64,000 nucleotides of DNA from the NCBI GenBank assembly GCA_017304675.1, contig JAFKLS010000016.1:734411-798410 (forward strand). Reading direction: 5' to 3'. The position numbers and the translations under genes are program-made. Shown one piece after another: positions 28,045-36,161 of the stretch; the first letter of the stretch is position 1; every line of letters begins with the position of its first letter. The DNA is from Sphingobacteriia bacterium (GTDB taxonomy: Bacteria > Bacteroidota > Bacteroidia > Chitinophagales > Chitinophagaceae). The notes under the pieces are model-generated. The model was not told where the DNA came from. It worked only from the letters and a program-made list of their open reading frames with translations, and searched no databases.

Positions 28045-30663
28045 ATGTCGTTAGGAAGAATGTTGCTGCCGGCAGTTATGTGCGTATTATTTTTTTCGTG
28101 TAGCATTTTTAAAAAGAATAGCACAAAGGTTGGTAATATAACTAAAGAGCAGGCTGGTGTTACTAAAACGGATACCATTTCAAAAACAAAGGAAGCTGGT
28201 AAAGAAGGCAAGCCTAAACCCTATAAAGAAGTAATTACTGCTAAAGCAATTACAGATGCCGGGTTATTTACAGTGCATAGAATAGATGATCACTACTTTT
28301 TTGAATTGCCGGATTCTTTGCTCGGTCAGGATATACTAATTGTTAGCCGTATTGCAAGAGGCGCTGCCGGGGTTAGACCTTCTTCTCTTGGTTACGCCGG
28401 TGATCAAATTGGGGAGAAGGTGATACGATTTGTAAAGGGACCTGCTGATAAATTGTTTATTAAAACAGTTTCTTTTTCTGAACGGTCAGTAGATAGCTCT
28501 GAAAATGGGATGTATAGAAGTGTTTACAATTCTACCCTGCAACCGATTTCTTATGTGTTTGATATAAAAGCATACACGTCTGATTCTACCGGATCTGTGA
28601 TAGATGTAACGGATTTTATAAAATCGGATAACAGCCTGCTTTACTTTGATCCTGAGCTTAAAAAGACCTTTGTATTGGGCGGGTGGCAAAAGGATAAATC
28701 TTATATAGAAGATGTAAAGTCATTTCCTGTTAACCTCGAATTGCAGGTAGTGAATACTTACATAGCAGGAGATGGAACCGTTACCTATGAATTGAATACT
28801 TCTTTTGTATTATTACCACGAGCACCTATGCAACCCCGTTACTATGATGAACGTGTAGGTTATTTTGGTCAGGAATACCTGGATTTTGATGCACCGAAAG
28901 GAGTTGCTGTTGCAACTATGATCATCCGCTGGCGTTTAGAGCCAAAAGAAGAGGATAGAGAAAAATATTTGAGAGGAGAACTGGTAGAACCTAAAAAACC
29001 GATCGTATATTATATAGATCCAACCACTCCAAAAAAATGGGTGCCTTATTTAATACAAGGTGTGAACGATTGGCAGAAGGCTTTTGAAAAAGCAGGATTT
29101 AAAAATGCGATCTACGCCCTGGAAGCGCCTTCGAATGATTCTACATTTAGTTTATTGGATGCCCGTCATAATGCAATCATCTATAAGCCTTCTGTTATAC
29201 CCAATGCCAATGGTCCAAATGTGCATGATCCACGCACCGGCGAAATATTAGAGTCCCATATTAACTGGTATCATAATGTAATGAGTATTATTCATGACTG
29301 GTATATGATACAGGCAGGTCCTAATGATCCCCGTGCGCAAAAGCCGGTATTTGATGATAACCTGATGGGGCAACTGATCCGCTTTGTATCTTCTCATGAA
29401 GTGGGACATACTCTTGGTTTACTACATAACTTTCTTGCTTCTTCTTTGATTCCGGTTGATAGCCTCCGGAGTAAAACGTATGTTGAAGCCAATGGTTTTT
29501 GCCCTTCGATTATGGATTATGCACGGTTTAACTATGTAGCCCAGCCGGAAGATAGTATTCCCCAAAGAAGCCTTATGCCCCGCATTGGTGTATATGATGA
29601 ATGGGCAATCGAGTGGGGATATAGGTGGTTGCTGCCATTCAAAACAAAGAATGACGAAAAGGTTTATATGAATAACTGGATTATTGACCGATTGGGAAAA
29701 GATAAAAGACTTCAGTTTGCTACGGCTGGTTTTTTGGGATCATCCGATCCCCGTGTACGCACGGAAGATTTAGGCGATGATGCTATGAAAGCAGGCTATT
29801 ATGGTATTCAAAACCTGAAACGCATTATGCCCCATATACTGGAATGGACGAATGCCTCAGGCACCAACTATGCCGCCGCAACGAAAATGCAAACAGATTT
29901 GATCTTTAAGCAATACTATGCTTATATATCTCATGTTCTCAGCAATATCGCCGGCTTACAGAATAATAATGTTACCCGGGAACAGAAAGGAAAAGTATAT
30001 GAATTTACAAACAGAGAAAAACAACGGGCAGCCATTCGTTTTTTGCAGAATCAGTTATTTACCACACCTATCTGGTTTATTGATTCCAGTATATATCCCT
30101 ATACCGGAGCCAGAGCTGCAGGCGGTATCCGTTCTATCCAGATCGCTGTCCTTTATGATCTTTTATCCTATTCTAATTTTGATAATATGCTGCTTGCCGA
30201 AAAAATGGATCCGGGCAAAGCGTATTCCTTTACAGATATGTTAGACGATCTGGAAGCTGGTATCTGGAAAGAACTGGATACAAAAAGCGCTATTGACACT
30301 TATCGCCGTGATTTGCAGAAGGCATACGCAGAAAGATTAATCAGCTTGTTGGTCTTCAACAAATATACAAGTGTTACATCCTACAACGGCGGAGGTTTTG
30401 AGACCAGGGTGATGACTGATTTTTACTCCATAGCAAAAGCGCATATACGAAAGCTGCTTGCTAAACTTAATAAAGCGTTGCCCGCTTATAAGGAAGACCT
30501 TACTAAATGGCACCTGGTTGATTTGAAAGAAAGATTGCAAAGAGCATTAGAGCCTTCCGATATGACGCCATCAAATGTTCCTGCTATCGGATCAACTGCC
30601 ACACCAACATTGCGAGAGCTGTTGAACGATAAAAAATTTGATCTGAATGAATTTAATTATTGA
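28045..30663 (+). CDS. Zinc-dependent metalloprotease, DUF5117 type, lipoprotein
   Basis: 872 residues. The signal ends in a lipobox (MCVLFFSCSIFKK), so it is probably membrane anchored. HEVGHTLGLLH starts near residue 451 (zinc ligands His451, His455, His461), followed by SIMDYARFNYVAQPED. It is a clear paralogue of 768-3287: shared KAIT..GLFTVH, PDSL.G..I, NSYLLPRAPMQ-type and PNVHDPR.GEILESHI motifs. Located in the SusCD run, it probably degrades extracellular or periplasmic protein for uptake. Confidence 0.92.
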   Translation: MSLGRMLLPAVMCVLFFSCSIFKKNSTKVGNITKEQAGVTKTDTISKTKEAGKEGKPKPYKEVITAKAITDAGLFTVHRIDDHYFFELPDSLLGQDILIVSRIARGAAGVRPSSLGYAGDQIGEKVIRFVKGPADKLFIKTVSFSERSVDSSENGMYRSVYNSTLQPISYVFDIKAYTSDSTGSVIDVTDFIKSDNSLLYFDPELKKTFVLGGWQKDKSYIEDVKSFPVNLELQVVNTYIAGDGTVTYELNTSFVLLPRAPMQPRYYDERVGYFGQEYLDFDAPKGVAVATMIIRWRLEPKEEDREKYLRGELVEPKKPIVYYIDPTTPKKWVPYLIQGVNDWQKAFEKAGFKNAIYALEAPSNDSTFSLLDARHNAIIYKPSVIPNANGPNVHDPRTGEILESHINWYHNVMSIIHDWYMIQAGPNDPRAQKPVFDDNLMGQLIRFVSSHEVGHTLGLLHNFLASSLIPVDSLRSKTYVEANGFCPSIMDYARFNYVAQPEDSIPQRSLMPRIGVYDEWAIEWGYRWLLPFKTKNDEKVYMNNWIIDRLGKDKRLQFATAGFLGSSDPRVRTEDLGDDAMKAGYYGIQNLKRIMPHILEWTNASGTNYAAATKMQTDLIFKQYYAYISHVLSNIAGLQNNNVTREQKGKVYEFTNREKQRAAIRFLQNQLFTTPIWFIDSSIYPYTGARAAGGIRSIQIAVLYDLLSYSNFDNMLLAEKMDPGKAYSFTDMLDDLEAGIWKELDTKSAIDTYRRDLQKAYAERLISLLVFNKYTSVTSYNGGGFETRVMTDFYSIAKAHIRKLLAKLNKALPAYKEDLTKWHLVDLKERLQRALEPSDMTPSNVPAIGSTATPTLRELLNDKKFDLNEFNY

Positions 30664-30678
30664 TAAAAATAATTAGCT

Positions 30679-31125
30679 ATGAAAAAGATATTCTTATTAA
30701 GCCTTATTATAACCAGTGTGTTCATCGTGCAAGCTCAAAATCCAGTTAGCTGGAGCTATACAGTAAAAAAGGTGGCTGATAAAACTTACGAAATCCATCT
30801 CAAGGCAATCATAGATAATAATTGGCATATTTACAGTCAACAGACACCGGAAGGTGGGCCTGTGCCAACAACTATTAAGTTCAATAAAAATCCATTAGTG
30901 ATCGCCGGAGGCAAAATAAAAGAGAATGGCAAAATGATCATGAAGCATGAGGATGTGTTTGGTATTGATGTGATGTATTATGCCGACAGTGCGGATTTCG
31001 TGCAAGTAGTGCAATTAAAAGCCAGTGCAAAAACGAATGTCAGCGGAATAATTGAATATATGGTGTGCAACGATCATGAATGTATGCCGCCGAGAACAGA
31101 AAAATTTAATGTGAAAATAGAATAG
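30679..31125 (+). CDS. DsbD alpha-domain-like periplasmic protein
   Basis: 148 residues with signal peptide (MKKIFLLSLIITSVFIVQAQ). The rest matches the immunoglobulin-like N-terminal domain of DsbD (EIHLKAIIDNNWHIYSQQTP, VKLKAS-type strand) and ends YMVCNDHECMPPRTEKFNVK, where the two Cys are the thiol relay pair. DsbD-alpha passes electrons to periplasmic acceptors. Here it stands alone without the membrane domain, last in the run after the TlpA-like and protease genes, so it may interact with that TlpA protein. Confidence 0.88.
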   Translation: MKKIFLLSLIITSVFIVQAQNPVSWSYTVKKVADKTYEIHLKAIIDNNWHIYSQQTPEGGPVPTTIKFNKNPLVIAGGKIKENGKMIMKHEDVFGIDVMYYADSADFVQVVQLKASAKTNVSGIIEYMVCNDHECMPPRTEKFNVKIE

Positions 31126-31390
31126 ATGTGCAGATATGCGAGTGAGTAAATGTGCAAGTGTGATTGTTTCGATAGACTCCCGTTCGGAGAGTTACGGACA
31201 GTATAACAAATTAAAGATTTTTTCTCATGAAGCTCTTTTTTAGTTTAGAGTTACACAGGCGTTGTGTTTACATCTGCCTGTTTTTTAAGAAGCCTCATCC
31301 GTCCTGCGGACACCTTCTCCTTTAGAGAAGGAAGAAGGAGGTTGATATGAGCAATGCTTACTAAAGTTTTTGTATTAAAGTAAAAGATGT
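31126..31390. repeat. Intergenic dispersed repeats
   Basis: Holds a palindrome near 31163-31199 (gatagactcccgttcggaga type) and a copy of the gcctcatccgtcctgcggac / ctcctttagagaaggaa repeat at 31291-31342, also seen at 20934-20985. No gene. Confidence 0.65.
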
Positions 31391-31711
31391 ATGAGCGATA
31401 AGTTCTTTTTTGTATGGGATAAGAAGGAGTATGTAAAAATTGAATATGCAGATATTTTGTATGTGGAATCGTTGGCAAGTTATTCTAAAATAATTACCAA
31501 CCATAAAACAGTTGTGGTGCATATACAATTAAAGCAGTTTGAGAAGCTATTGCCTCATGATATGTTTAGAAGAATTTATAAAAGCGTAATTGTGAATATT
31601 GTGCATATTGAAAAGTTTGACAGGTTGTTTGTGTACGTGAATAACAAAAAGTTTTCAATTGGCCCGGCTTATAGGGAAGAGTGGAAGAAGGGATTGTTGA
31701 TGTTAAGGTAA
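31391..31711 (+). CDS. Stand-alone LytTR DNA-binding domain protein
   Basis: 106 residues consisting almost wholly of a LytTR domain: YVKIEYADILYVESLASYSK, TNHKTVVVHIQLKQFEKLLP, MFRRIYKSVIVNIVHIEKF and FSIGPAYREEWKKGL. LytTR proteins bind direct repeats as transcription factors, usually behind a response-regulator receiver domain, which is absent here. It may regulate the SusCD cargo locus or other element genes (inference from position). Confidence 0.88.
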   Translation: MSDKFFFVWDKKEYVKIEYADILYVESLASYSKIITNHKTVVVHIQLKQFEKLLPHDMFRRIYKSVIVNIVHIEKFDRLFVYVNNKKFSIGPAYREEWKKGLLMLR

Positions 31712-31721
31712 ATTACTTTCT

Positions 31722-31926
31722 TTTCTGTTGTAAGAAAAGAAACAAAAGTTATAATGAGAAAATGTTTAGATGTAGTGCATGGTGATATGAGCAATGTTTA
31801 CTTTTCTTTATTTACTTTTTTGTCATTGCTACAAAAAAGTAACAAAAAAAATATAGAACAAATGATATACAGCCCATTTGTTCAAATAGCTATATTCAGC
31901 TTTAGTGCATAGTGATATGAGCTTTA
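31722..31926. repeat. Repeat block B (partner of 20817-21055)
   Basis: Repeats the tttacttttttgtcattgct / acaaaaaagtaa hairpin (31811-31843) and acagcccatt...gtgcatagtgatatgagc (31872-31921) of block A, without the interrupting gcctcatccg repeat. The two blocks bracket the susC-to-LytTR segment. The stretch on to 32135 shows no gene. Confidence 0.7.
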
Positions 31927-32135
31927 TATTCTTTATTGAATTTTTTCAGAGGTCATAGTAAGAAAATAGTTAGGTATGGTGCAGTGTAATATAAGATGCG
32001 CTATTGAACTTTAAAGTAAAGAATGCTTCGATAATACTGAATGAATTGAAGGCTGTATGATAAAAATATTTTGCTTGTTTTTTATTAAGTAATATACCCC
32101 GGGAATGAAAATGACTATGTAAAAAAACCGGCATA

Positions 32136-32624
32136 TTGAAGTATGAATTAGACATACTCGAGAAGATTATACATACTGTAACTCCTGCTGCATTGAACGC
32201 TTCTGCCAACAAAGAAGCCGTAATGAGCGAGGCGTATATTTTATTGCGTGAGGAGAAAGAAAGATTGCGAAGGGCTTTTATTAAAGCTTCTTACTCGTGT
32301 AAAAAAGAACATGCGTTCAGCTTGTTTATTGAACATCACCAAACCGGCTTAATTGATATTGCTAACATGGTTTATAATTATATGCAGCCTGATAATTCTG
32401 TAACCGTTTATAATTACTGCATTGAATGTATTGACGGTTTGCTGACCATGCTGCAGTTGCAGTTTAAAAAATATTTTGTAAGGAACATTGCAGTGCCTGA
32501 CTACTATAAAGCAAGAACAACAGTAATTATTCAAAAGCAAATTGCAAGCTTGCGTAAGCAGGCAAAGCATAAAAATTTTGAACCTGCCTTATTAAACATA
32601 GTTGCTGCCTGCTTTGAAGATTGA
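32136..32624 (+). CDS. Hypothetical helical protein
   Basis: 162 residues if the TTG at 32136 is used; the first ATG (32223) gives a shorter product. Mostly helical, e.g. EAYILLREEKERLRRAFIKA and QLQFKKYFVRNIAVPDYYKA. No signal peptide or catalytic motif. It is followed on the same strand by 32676-33269, and the two together faintly recall Bacteroidetes element regulators of the RteC group, which I cannot confirm. Confidence 0.5.
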   Translation: MKYELDILEKIIHTVTPAALNASANKEAVMSEAYILLREEKERLRRAFIKASYSCKKEHAFSLFIEHHQTGLIDIANMVYNYMQPDNSVTVYNYCIECIDGLLTMLQLQFKKYFVRNIAVPDYYKARTTVIIQKQIASLRKQAKHKNFEPALLNIVAACFED

Positions 32625-32675
32625 TATGCTAAAAGGGACTGCTGCACTTACTGCAGGTGCGATTACCTGAATGAA

Positions 32676-33269
32676 TTGTTTACCGCTATTGAACATGTAA
32701 CTGATAATGCAACATTAAACAGTTGCTTAGTTGAAATGAATTTTAATGCGAGTGTTTTTGTAAACTATTCCATTGATATAATTTTAGAGAGCTTAAGCGT
32801 GATTGCAGATGTACAAGAAAAAATGAAAAAGCTGAGTGAGTATTTGAAATATTATAATCAGTTGCAAATACGATCTAACATAATTCTGATAAAGGAAGCT
32901 ATTAATACTAAAGAACAAATGTGCAACTGGATTGAGGAAGAATTGTTGTATTTGGAAAAGCAACATCTCGTTTATTCATTCGTAAATAAAAAAGATACTG
33001 TTTCAGATGAAACTTTTGATAAGTTGAAGTTTTCTGTTTCGGTATATGTGCTTGCGATACTTGGCAGGGCTTCGCATGATTCGAAATTGTTATTGAATGA
33101 GGTAGGTAAGGATGTGTGGAATAATATTGAAAAATATTGCAGCACTATTAAAGCTGAACATGTGAGTTCGAATAGCTTAGACAAGAAATCACATGCTGTT
33201 GAAAGGAGTCATCAACAAAGGGCTGTTGTGATACTTCAGGAAATGATTAAATGGGTACAGAGTTATTAG
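32676..33269 (+). CDS. Hypothetical protein, faintly RteC-like
   Basis: 197 residues from a TTG start. KLSEYLKYYNQLQIRSNIIL and a C-terminal KLKFSVSVYVLAILGRASHD...NSLDKKSHAVERSHQQRAVV resemble the end of RteC-like and related Bacteroidetes element proteins (KL.LSV..LA...R......NSL..K.Y). RteC controls excision of CTnDOT in that family. The match is weak, but the position beside an IntDOT-like integrase fits a regulator. Confidence 0.45.
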   Translation: MFTAIEHVTDNATLNSCLVEMNFNASVFVNYSIDIILESLSVIADVQEKMKKLSEYLKYYNQLQIRSNIILIKEAINTKEQMCNWIEEELLYLEKQHLVYSFVNKKDTVSDETFDKLKFSVSVYVLAILGRASHDSKLLLNEVGKDVWNNIEKYCSTIKAEHVSSNSLDKKSHAVERSHQQRAVVILQEMIKWVQSY

Positions 33270-33320
33270 GGAAGGAATGATAGAATGAGTGAATGAGGAA
33301 AGGAGTGAAGATGTGCGGAT

Positions 33321-33349
33321 GAGATTCTTCGACTTACGCTAAGAATGAC
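33321..33349. repeat. Dispersed palindromic repeat
   Basis: gagattcttcgacttacgct followed by aagaatgac, with self-complementary ends (attctt/aagaat). Same type as at 19330, 20066 and 21349. Confidence 0.6.
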
Positions 33350-33361
33350 ATTGAGATGTAA

Positions 33362-33586
33362 TTATTCTCTTAAATAATCGAGTAGGTTATTGCTTTTTAA
33401 GAATTCAACTATTTCGTGTTGATGGTGGTAGGTGAAACCTGGAAAGGTTTTGTGCCAATCTGCTACCGTATAATTGAGTAATTGTTGGAGCGTTTGTATT
33501 TGGTGAAAGTGCAAAACGGTTTTAAGACCTTCTGTAAAGGGAAGTTCTGCAATATGGTGATGTAAAAATTTTTGCTCGGCGTTCAT
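33362..33586 (-). CDS. Small helix-hairpin-helix protein resembling the RNA polymerase alpha C-terminal domain
   Basis: 74 residues: IAELPFTEGLKTVLHFHQIQ, TLQQLLNYTVADWHKTFPGF, then HQHEIVEFLKSNNLLDYL. This fits the alpha-CTD helix-hairpin-helix layout (a helix with NCL..., then TLxxLLxYTxxDL, then a closing EI..L helix). It could bind DNA or an RNA polymerase partner. It is preceded by a 111-bp imperfect hairpin in its probable leader. Confidence 0.5.
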   Translation of the reverse strand: MNAEQKFLHHHIAELPFTEGLKTVLHFHQIQTLQQLLNYTVADWHKTFPGFTYHHQHEIVEFLKSNNLLDYLRE

Positions 33587-33609
33587 AAAAAATAGCGTGG
33601 CACGTTTAA

Positions 33610-33720
33610 AGTATCCGAGGGACCGCCAAGCCCCACCTCACAATAAACTGCTACCACGCCGTAACGTGGCGACAGCTTACTAAATGAGTGAGGTAGAAAT
33701 TTGGCGGCTTTCGAATACTC
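33610..33720 (-). promoter_or_regulatory. Long imperfect hairpin upstream of the alpha-CTD-like gene
   Basis: Nested complementary blocks: agtatccga/tcgaatact, ccgccaa/ttggcgg, acctcac/gtgaggt and an inner ccacg ccgtaa cgtgg. The whole 111 bp can fold into one rod with small internal loops on either strand. It ends about 25 bp before the minus-strand start codon at 33586. It could be a leader RNA, a small RNA or a DNA site; nothing fixes which. Confidence 0.5.
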
Positions 33721-33823
33721 AGTTAATAGCTTTCGCTAACAAAAAGTTTATCGGATTGTTGTTACAAAACGATATTGTAAAGATAGTTTTATACAAGTAT
33801 GTTTACGAGAAAATGAAAAACTA

Positions 33824-34432
33824 TTATTGATGTATTTTCAATAGAATAGTAATAAGTGTTACAGTAATACCTGACTTATTATTATTAAGATGTTCTTTTA
33901 CTAAACGCAGCGCTTCGTTTAAGTGATTGTTTACGGTATTGATAGATAAATTTAACTCTTCTGCAATTTCGGCTCTTGATAAGCCGTGTTCTCTGCTTAA
34001 CAAAAATATTTTTTTACGCTGAGGCGATAAATGCTCTACGGCTTCATCAATTAACTCTTTGCTTTCGTTAAGATTCAGAGTTTCTTCTGTTATGTTACTG
34101 AAATCTTGAATAGTTTGCCAGGTGTGTAAGCGAATTTTTTCTTCTAATGCCATCTTCTTTAGCCAATCGTATGTTTTATTGGCCGCCATTGAGAAGATAT
34201 AAGATTGATGGTTCTCGATATGAGATAAATCCTCTCTTTTTTTCCAAAGTTTGATAAAGACTTCCTGCACTATTTCTTCAGTAACAGTTTTTGATTTTGT
34301 TTTTGTGAAAATGTATTGATAAATGCGTTGTGTGTAGTAATAAAATATTTGTGTGAAAGCTGCCTCATTGCCAGTTGCCATTTGAGCAAACAACTCTTTT
34401 TCATTTACTAATATTTCTGAGTGAGATGGCAT
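33824..34432 (-). CDS. ECF RNA polymerase sigma factor
   Basis: 202 residues. Region 2 reads AFTQIFYYYTQRIYQYIFTK, EEIVQEVFIKLWKKREDLSH, YIFSMAANKTYDWLKK. Region 4 reads LSPQRKKIFLLSREHGLSRA then EIAEELNLSINTVNNHLNEAL. This is the Bacteroidetes FecI-like group that normally sits next to a FecR gene. Here the only FecR gene in view is 13 kb away on the other strand, within the same element. It is the most likely partner, but this is inference. Confidence 0.92.
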   Translation of the reverse strand: MPSHSEILVNEKELFAQMATGNEAAFTQIFYYYTQRIYQYIFTKTKSKTVTEEIVQEVFIKLWKKREDLSHIENHQSYIFSMAANKTYDWLKKMALEEKIRLHTWQTIQDFSNITEETLNLNESKELIDEAVEHLSPQRKKIFLLSREHGLSRAEIAEELNLSINTVNNHLNEALRLVKEHLNNNKSGITVTLITILLKIHQ

Positions 34433-34558
34433 AATAATACTTGGGCTAAATGTACATAAAATGCAACAAAACAGGGCAATACAGGTCTTTAAAAAAGACT
34501 AAAGATGAATAAAGTGTGCTGCTTGTTAATAAGATTTTTGTAGAAATAAAAACAGCAA

Positions 34559-35800
34559 TTAGCTGCCTGTTTTTATTTCTACTTGTTGTTGAAGCGGTTG
34601 CAGTTTTTTGCGGAGTATTTGCATATCGCCACTTACTTTCTTATCTAAAATTTTTGCATAAAGCTGTGTAGTTTGCAGTTTCGTATGACCTAGCATTTTG
34701 CTTACTGTTTCGATAGGGACTCCATTGGTTAGTGTAACTGTTGTTGCGAAGGTGTGACGTGCGACATGAAATGTTAGTTCCTTATGTATGTTGCAGGCTG
34801 TAGCAATTTCTTTGAGATAAGCATTCGTTTTTTGATTGGTGGGAACGGGCAAGAGTTTGTTTCTTACAATAGCTTCTGGATGGTTGGTATACTTATTTAA
34901 GATTTCAATTGCTTTTGGTAATAATGGAATGCGTGAAGCTGTTTCTGTTTTTTGACGATTTGTGAATATCCATTTTTCACCATCGATGCCTAATGAGATA
35001 TTATTGGGAGTGAGATTGAATAAATCGATATATGCTAAACCGGTATAACAGCTGAAGATAAAAATGTCTCTGATTTGTGCGAGTCGTTCGATGGTGAATT
35101 CTTTCTCCTGAATGGTTTGTAATTCGAACTCATTTAAGAATGCTCTTTCAGTTTTCTTGGTTTTTATTTTGTATGCAAGGAATGGGTCTTTCTCTAACCA
35201 ACTTTTGGCAACACAATCTTTTATTATCTTCTTTACATTTTTGATGTACTTGGCATTTGTGTTTACATCTATATTTTTTTGTGATTTGAGATAGAATTCA
35301 AAATCTGTAATGAATTCGAAATTGAGTTTTTTTAATTCAATGTCTGTTGTACTGTATTTCCATTTGAGAAATTCAACTATGTGCTTCTTAGTGGTTTCGT
35401 ATTTAACCCAGGTTGCTTTTGAATAATCGTGGCCGATTAATGTTTTGATATCGTTGTTGTGTTGCTGAATGATTTCAACAAGCATTCTTTTTCTTTCTAC
35501 TACGCCTACATACTCTAACTTGAGTGTTTTTGCTGTGATGGTTACATTTCGTGCTTCTAATTTGCTTTGGCAATTGAGCAACTTTGCTTTTATAATAGCT
35601 AAGTGGTTGTTGATTTCTTTTGCTTCTGCAGTTTTGCCGAGTAATGTTTGTGAAGTGTTATCCCATTGTAAAATCGGTACATCGCGATGTACTGCGATTT
35701 CGGAACGTTTACCGTTAACGGTAACTCTTGCATAAAGTGGTGCTTTGCCGTTCTTGATTTTGTTTCTCTTTACCCAAAAGAGGATGGTGAAAGTTGCCAT
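34559..35800 (-). CDS. Tyrosine site-specific integrase, IntDOT-like
   Basis: 413 residues from ATG 35800 (an ATG at 35812 is also possible). The order is arm-binding N-terminus (ATFTILFWVKRNKIKNGKAP), SAM-like core-binding domain, and catalytic domain with FSCYTGLAYIDLFNLTPNNI, HVARHTFATT (H-x-x-R), MLGHTKLQTTQLYAKI (His and nucleophilic Tyr). The usual first catalytic Arg after TGL is Ala here, as in the CTnDOT-type subgroup. The gene lies 250 bp from the tRNA-Asp attachment site, so it is almost certainly the element's own integrase. Confidence 0.93.
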   Translation of the reverse strand: MATFTILFWVKRNKIKNGKAPLYARVTVNGKRSEIAVHRDVPILQWDNTSQTLLGKTAEAKEINNHLAIIKAKLLNCQSKLEARNVTITAKTLKLEYVGVVERKRMLVEIIQQHNNDIKTLIGHDYSKATWVKYETTKKHIVEFLKWKYSTTDIELKKLNFEFITDFEFYLKSQKNIDVNTNAKYIKNVKKIIKDCVAKSWLEKDPFLAYKIKTKKTERAFLNEFELQTIQEKEFTIERLAQIRDIFIFSCYTGLAYIDLFNLTPNNISLGIDGEKWIFTNRQKTETASRIPLLPKAIEILNKYTNHPEAIVRNKLLPVPTNQKTNAYLKEIATACNIHKELTFHVARHTFATTVTLTNGVPIETVSKMLGHTKLQTTQLYAKILDKKVSGDMQILRKKLQPLQQQVEIKTGS

Positions 35801-35880
35801 CTTGAATAACATTAAGTTGCGAAAAATTATTTCACACCTGAATGCTTCTTCTAACAGAACTGTGTAGTGATAATTTGTAA

Positions 35881-35948
35881 GATAAGATTGTCTTATCTCG
35901 GTTACCTCAAAAGTATATGAATAATCAGGTAACCGAATAGGTAACCGA
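35881..35948. promoter_or_regulatory. Right candidate integrase arm sites and inverted repeat
   Basis: ggtaaccga occurs at 35929-35937 and 35940-35948, and inverted (cggttacc) at 35900-35907. A palindrome gataaga ttg tcttatc lies at 35881-35897. The direct pair has the same spacing as the left pair at 7710-7729. All lie between the integrase start and the right attachment site. Confidence 0.6.
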
Positions 35949-35990
35949 CCGATTGATATGTTTTATACTTCTTTGACATATTATTAAAAC

Positions 35991-36026
35991 AAAAAACGCC
36001 TGAAACTTACATTCCAGACGTTTTTT
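35991..36026 (-). terminator. Terminator downstream of tRNA-Asp, element side
   Basis: Imperfect stem aaaaaacg-cctgaa / ttccag-acgtttttt with T-tracts on both strands. It replaces the displaced original terminator at 7592-7613. Confidence 0.65.
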
Positions 36027-36043
36027 ATTTTACTTTTTTTAAT

Positions 36044-36061
36044 TTTCTGCGGACCGGACGG
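36044..36061. repeat. Right attachment site of the mobile element (18-bp direct repeat)
   Basis: tttctgcggaccggacgg, identical to 7630-7647. Twelve of its bases form the 3' acceptor and T-arm end of tRNA-Asp, so integration leaves the tRNA intact. Confidence 0.88.
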
Positions 36062-36123
36062 GACTCGAACCCGCGACCTCCGCCGTGACAGGGCGGCATT
36101 CTAACCAACTGAACTACCGATCC
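36050..36123 (-). tRNA. tRNA-Asp (anticodon GTC)
   Basis: 74 nt cloverleaf on the minus strand. The acceptor stem is GGATCGG paired with CCGGTCC, the D-arm GTTCAGTTGGTTAGAAT, the anticodon arm CCGCC CTGTCAC GGCGG giving anticodon GTC, and the T-arm GCGGG TTCGAGT CCCGT. Discriminator G; CCA is not encoded. It is the insertion target of the adjacent element. Confidence 0.96.
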
Positions 36124-36161
36124 TAACCTCTATTTCCATCAGGAAATTTTCGATTGGGGTG

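Larger units (their letters stand above)
7630..36061. mobile_element. Integrative element of about 28.4 kb in tRNA-Asp(GTC), IntDOT-like integrase
   Basis: Bounded by the 18-bp direct repeats, with a tyrosine recombinase at the right end pointing away from the tRNA and an intact tRNA reconstituted there. It contains an excisionase-like HTH gene (17907-18188), replication-initiator-like genes (16705-17699), a candidate giant RNA, defence- and toxin-like genes and a SusC/D cargo locus. I see no relaxase, coupling protein, conjugation gene, phage capsid or terminase. It is therefore either mobilised in trans, a satellite-like element, or a degraded larger element. Confidence 0.85.

Noticed and set aside
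33610..33720. Hairpin as an integron-type site
   Set aside because: It lacks the GTT/AAC core arms, and there is no pairing partner at a neighbouring gene start.
34559..35800. The tyrosine recombinase as the integrase of the cassette array
   Set aside because: It is IntDOT-like, with its own attachment sites at tRNA-Asp, 18 kb from the array, and I see no IntI-specific insertion. It belongs to the mobile element.
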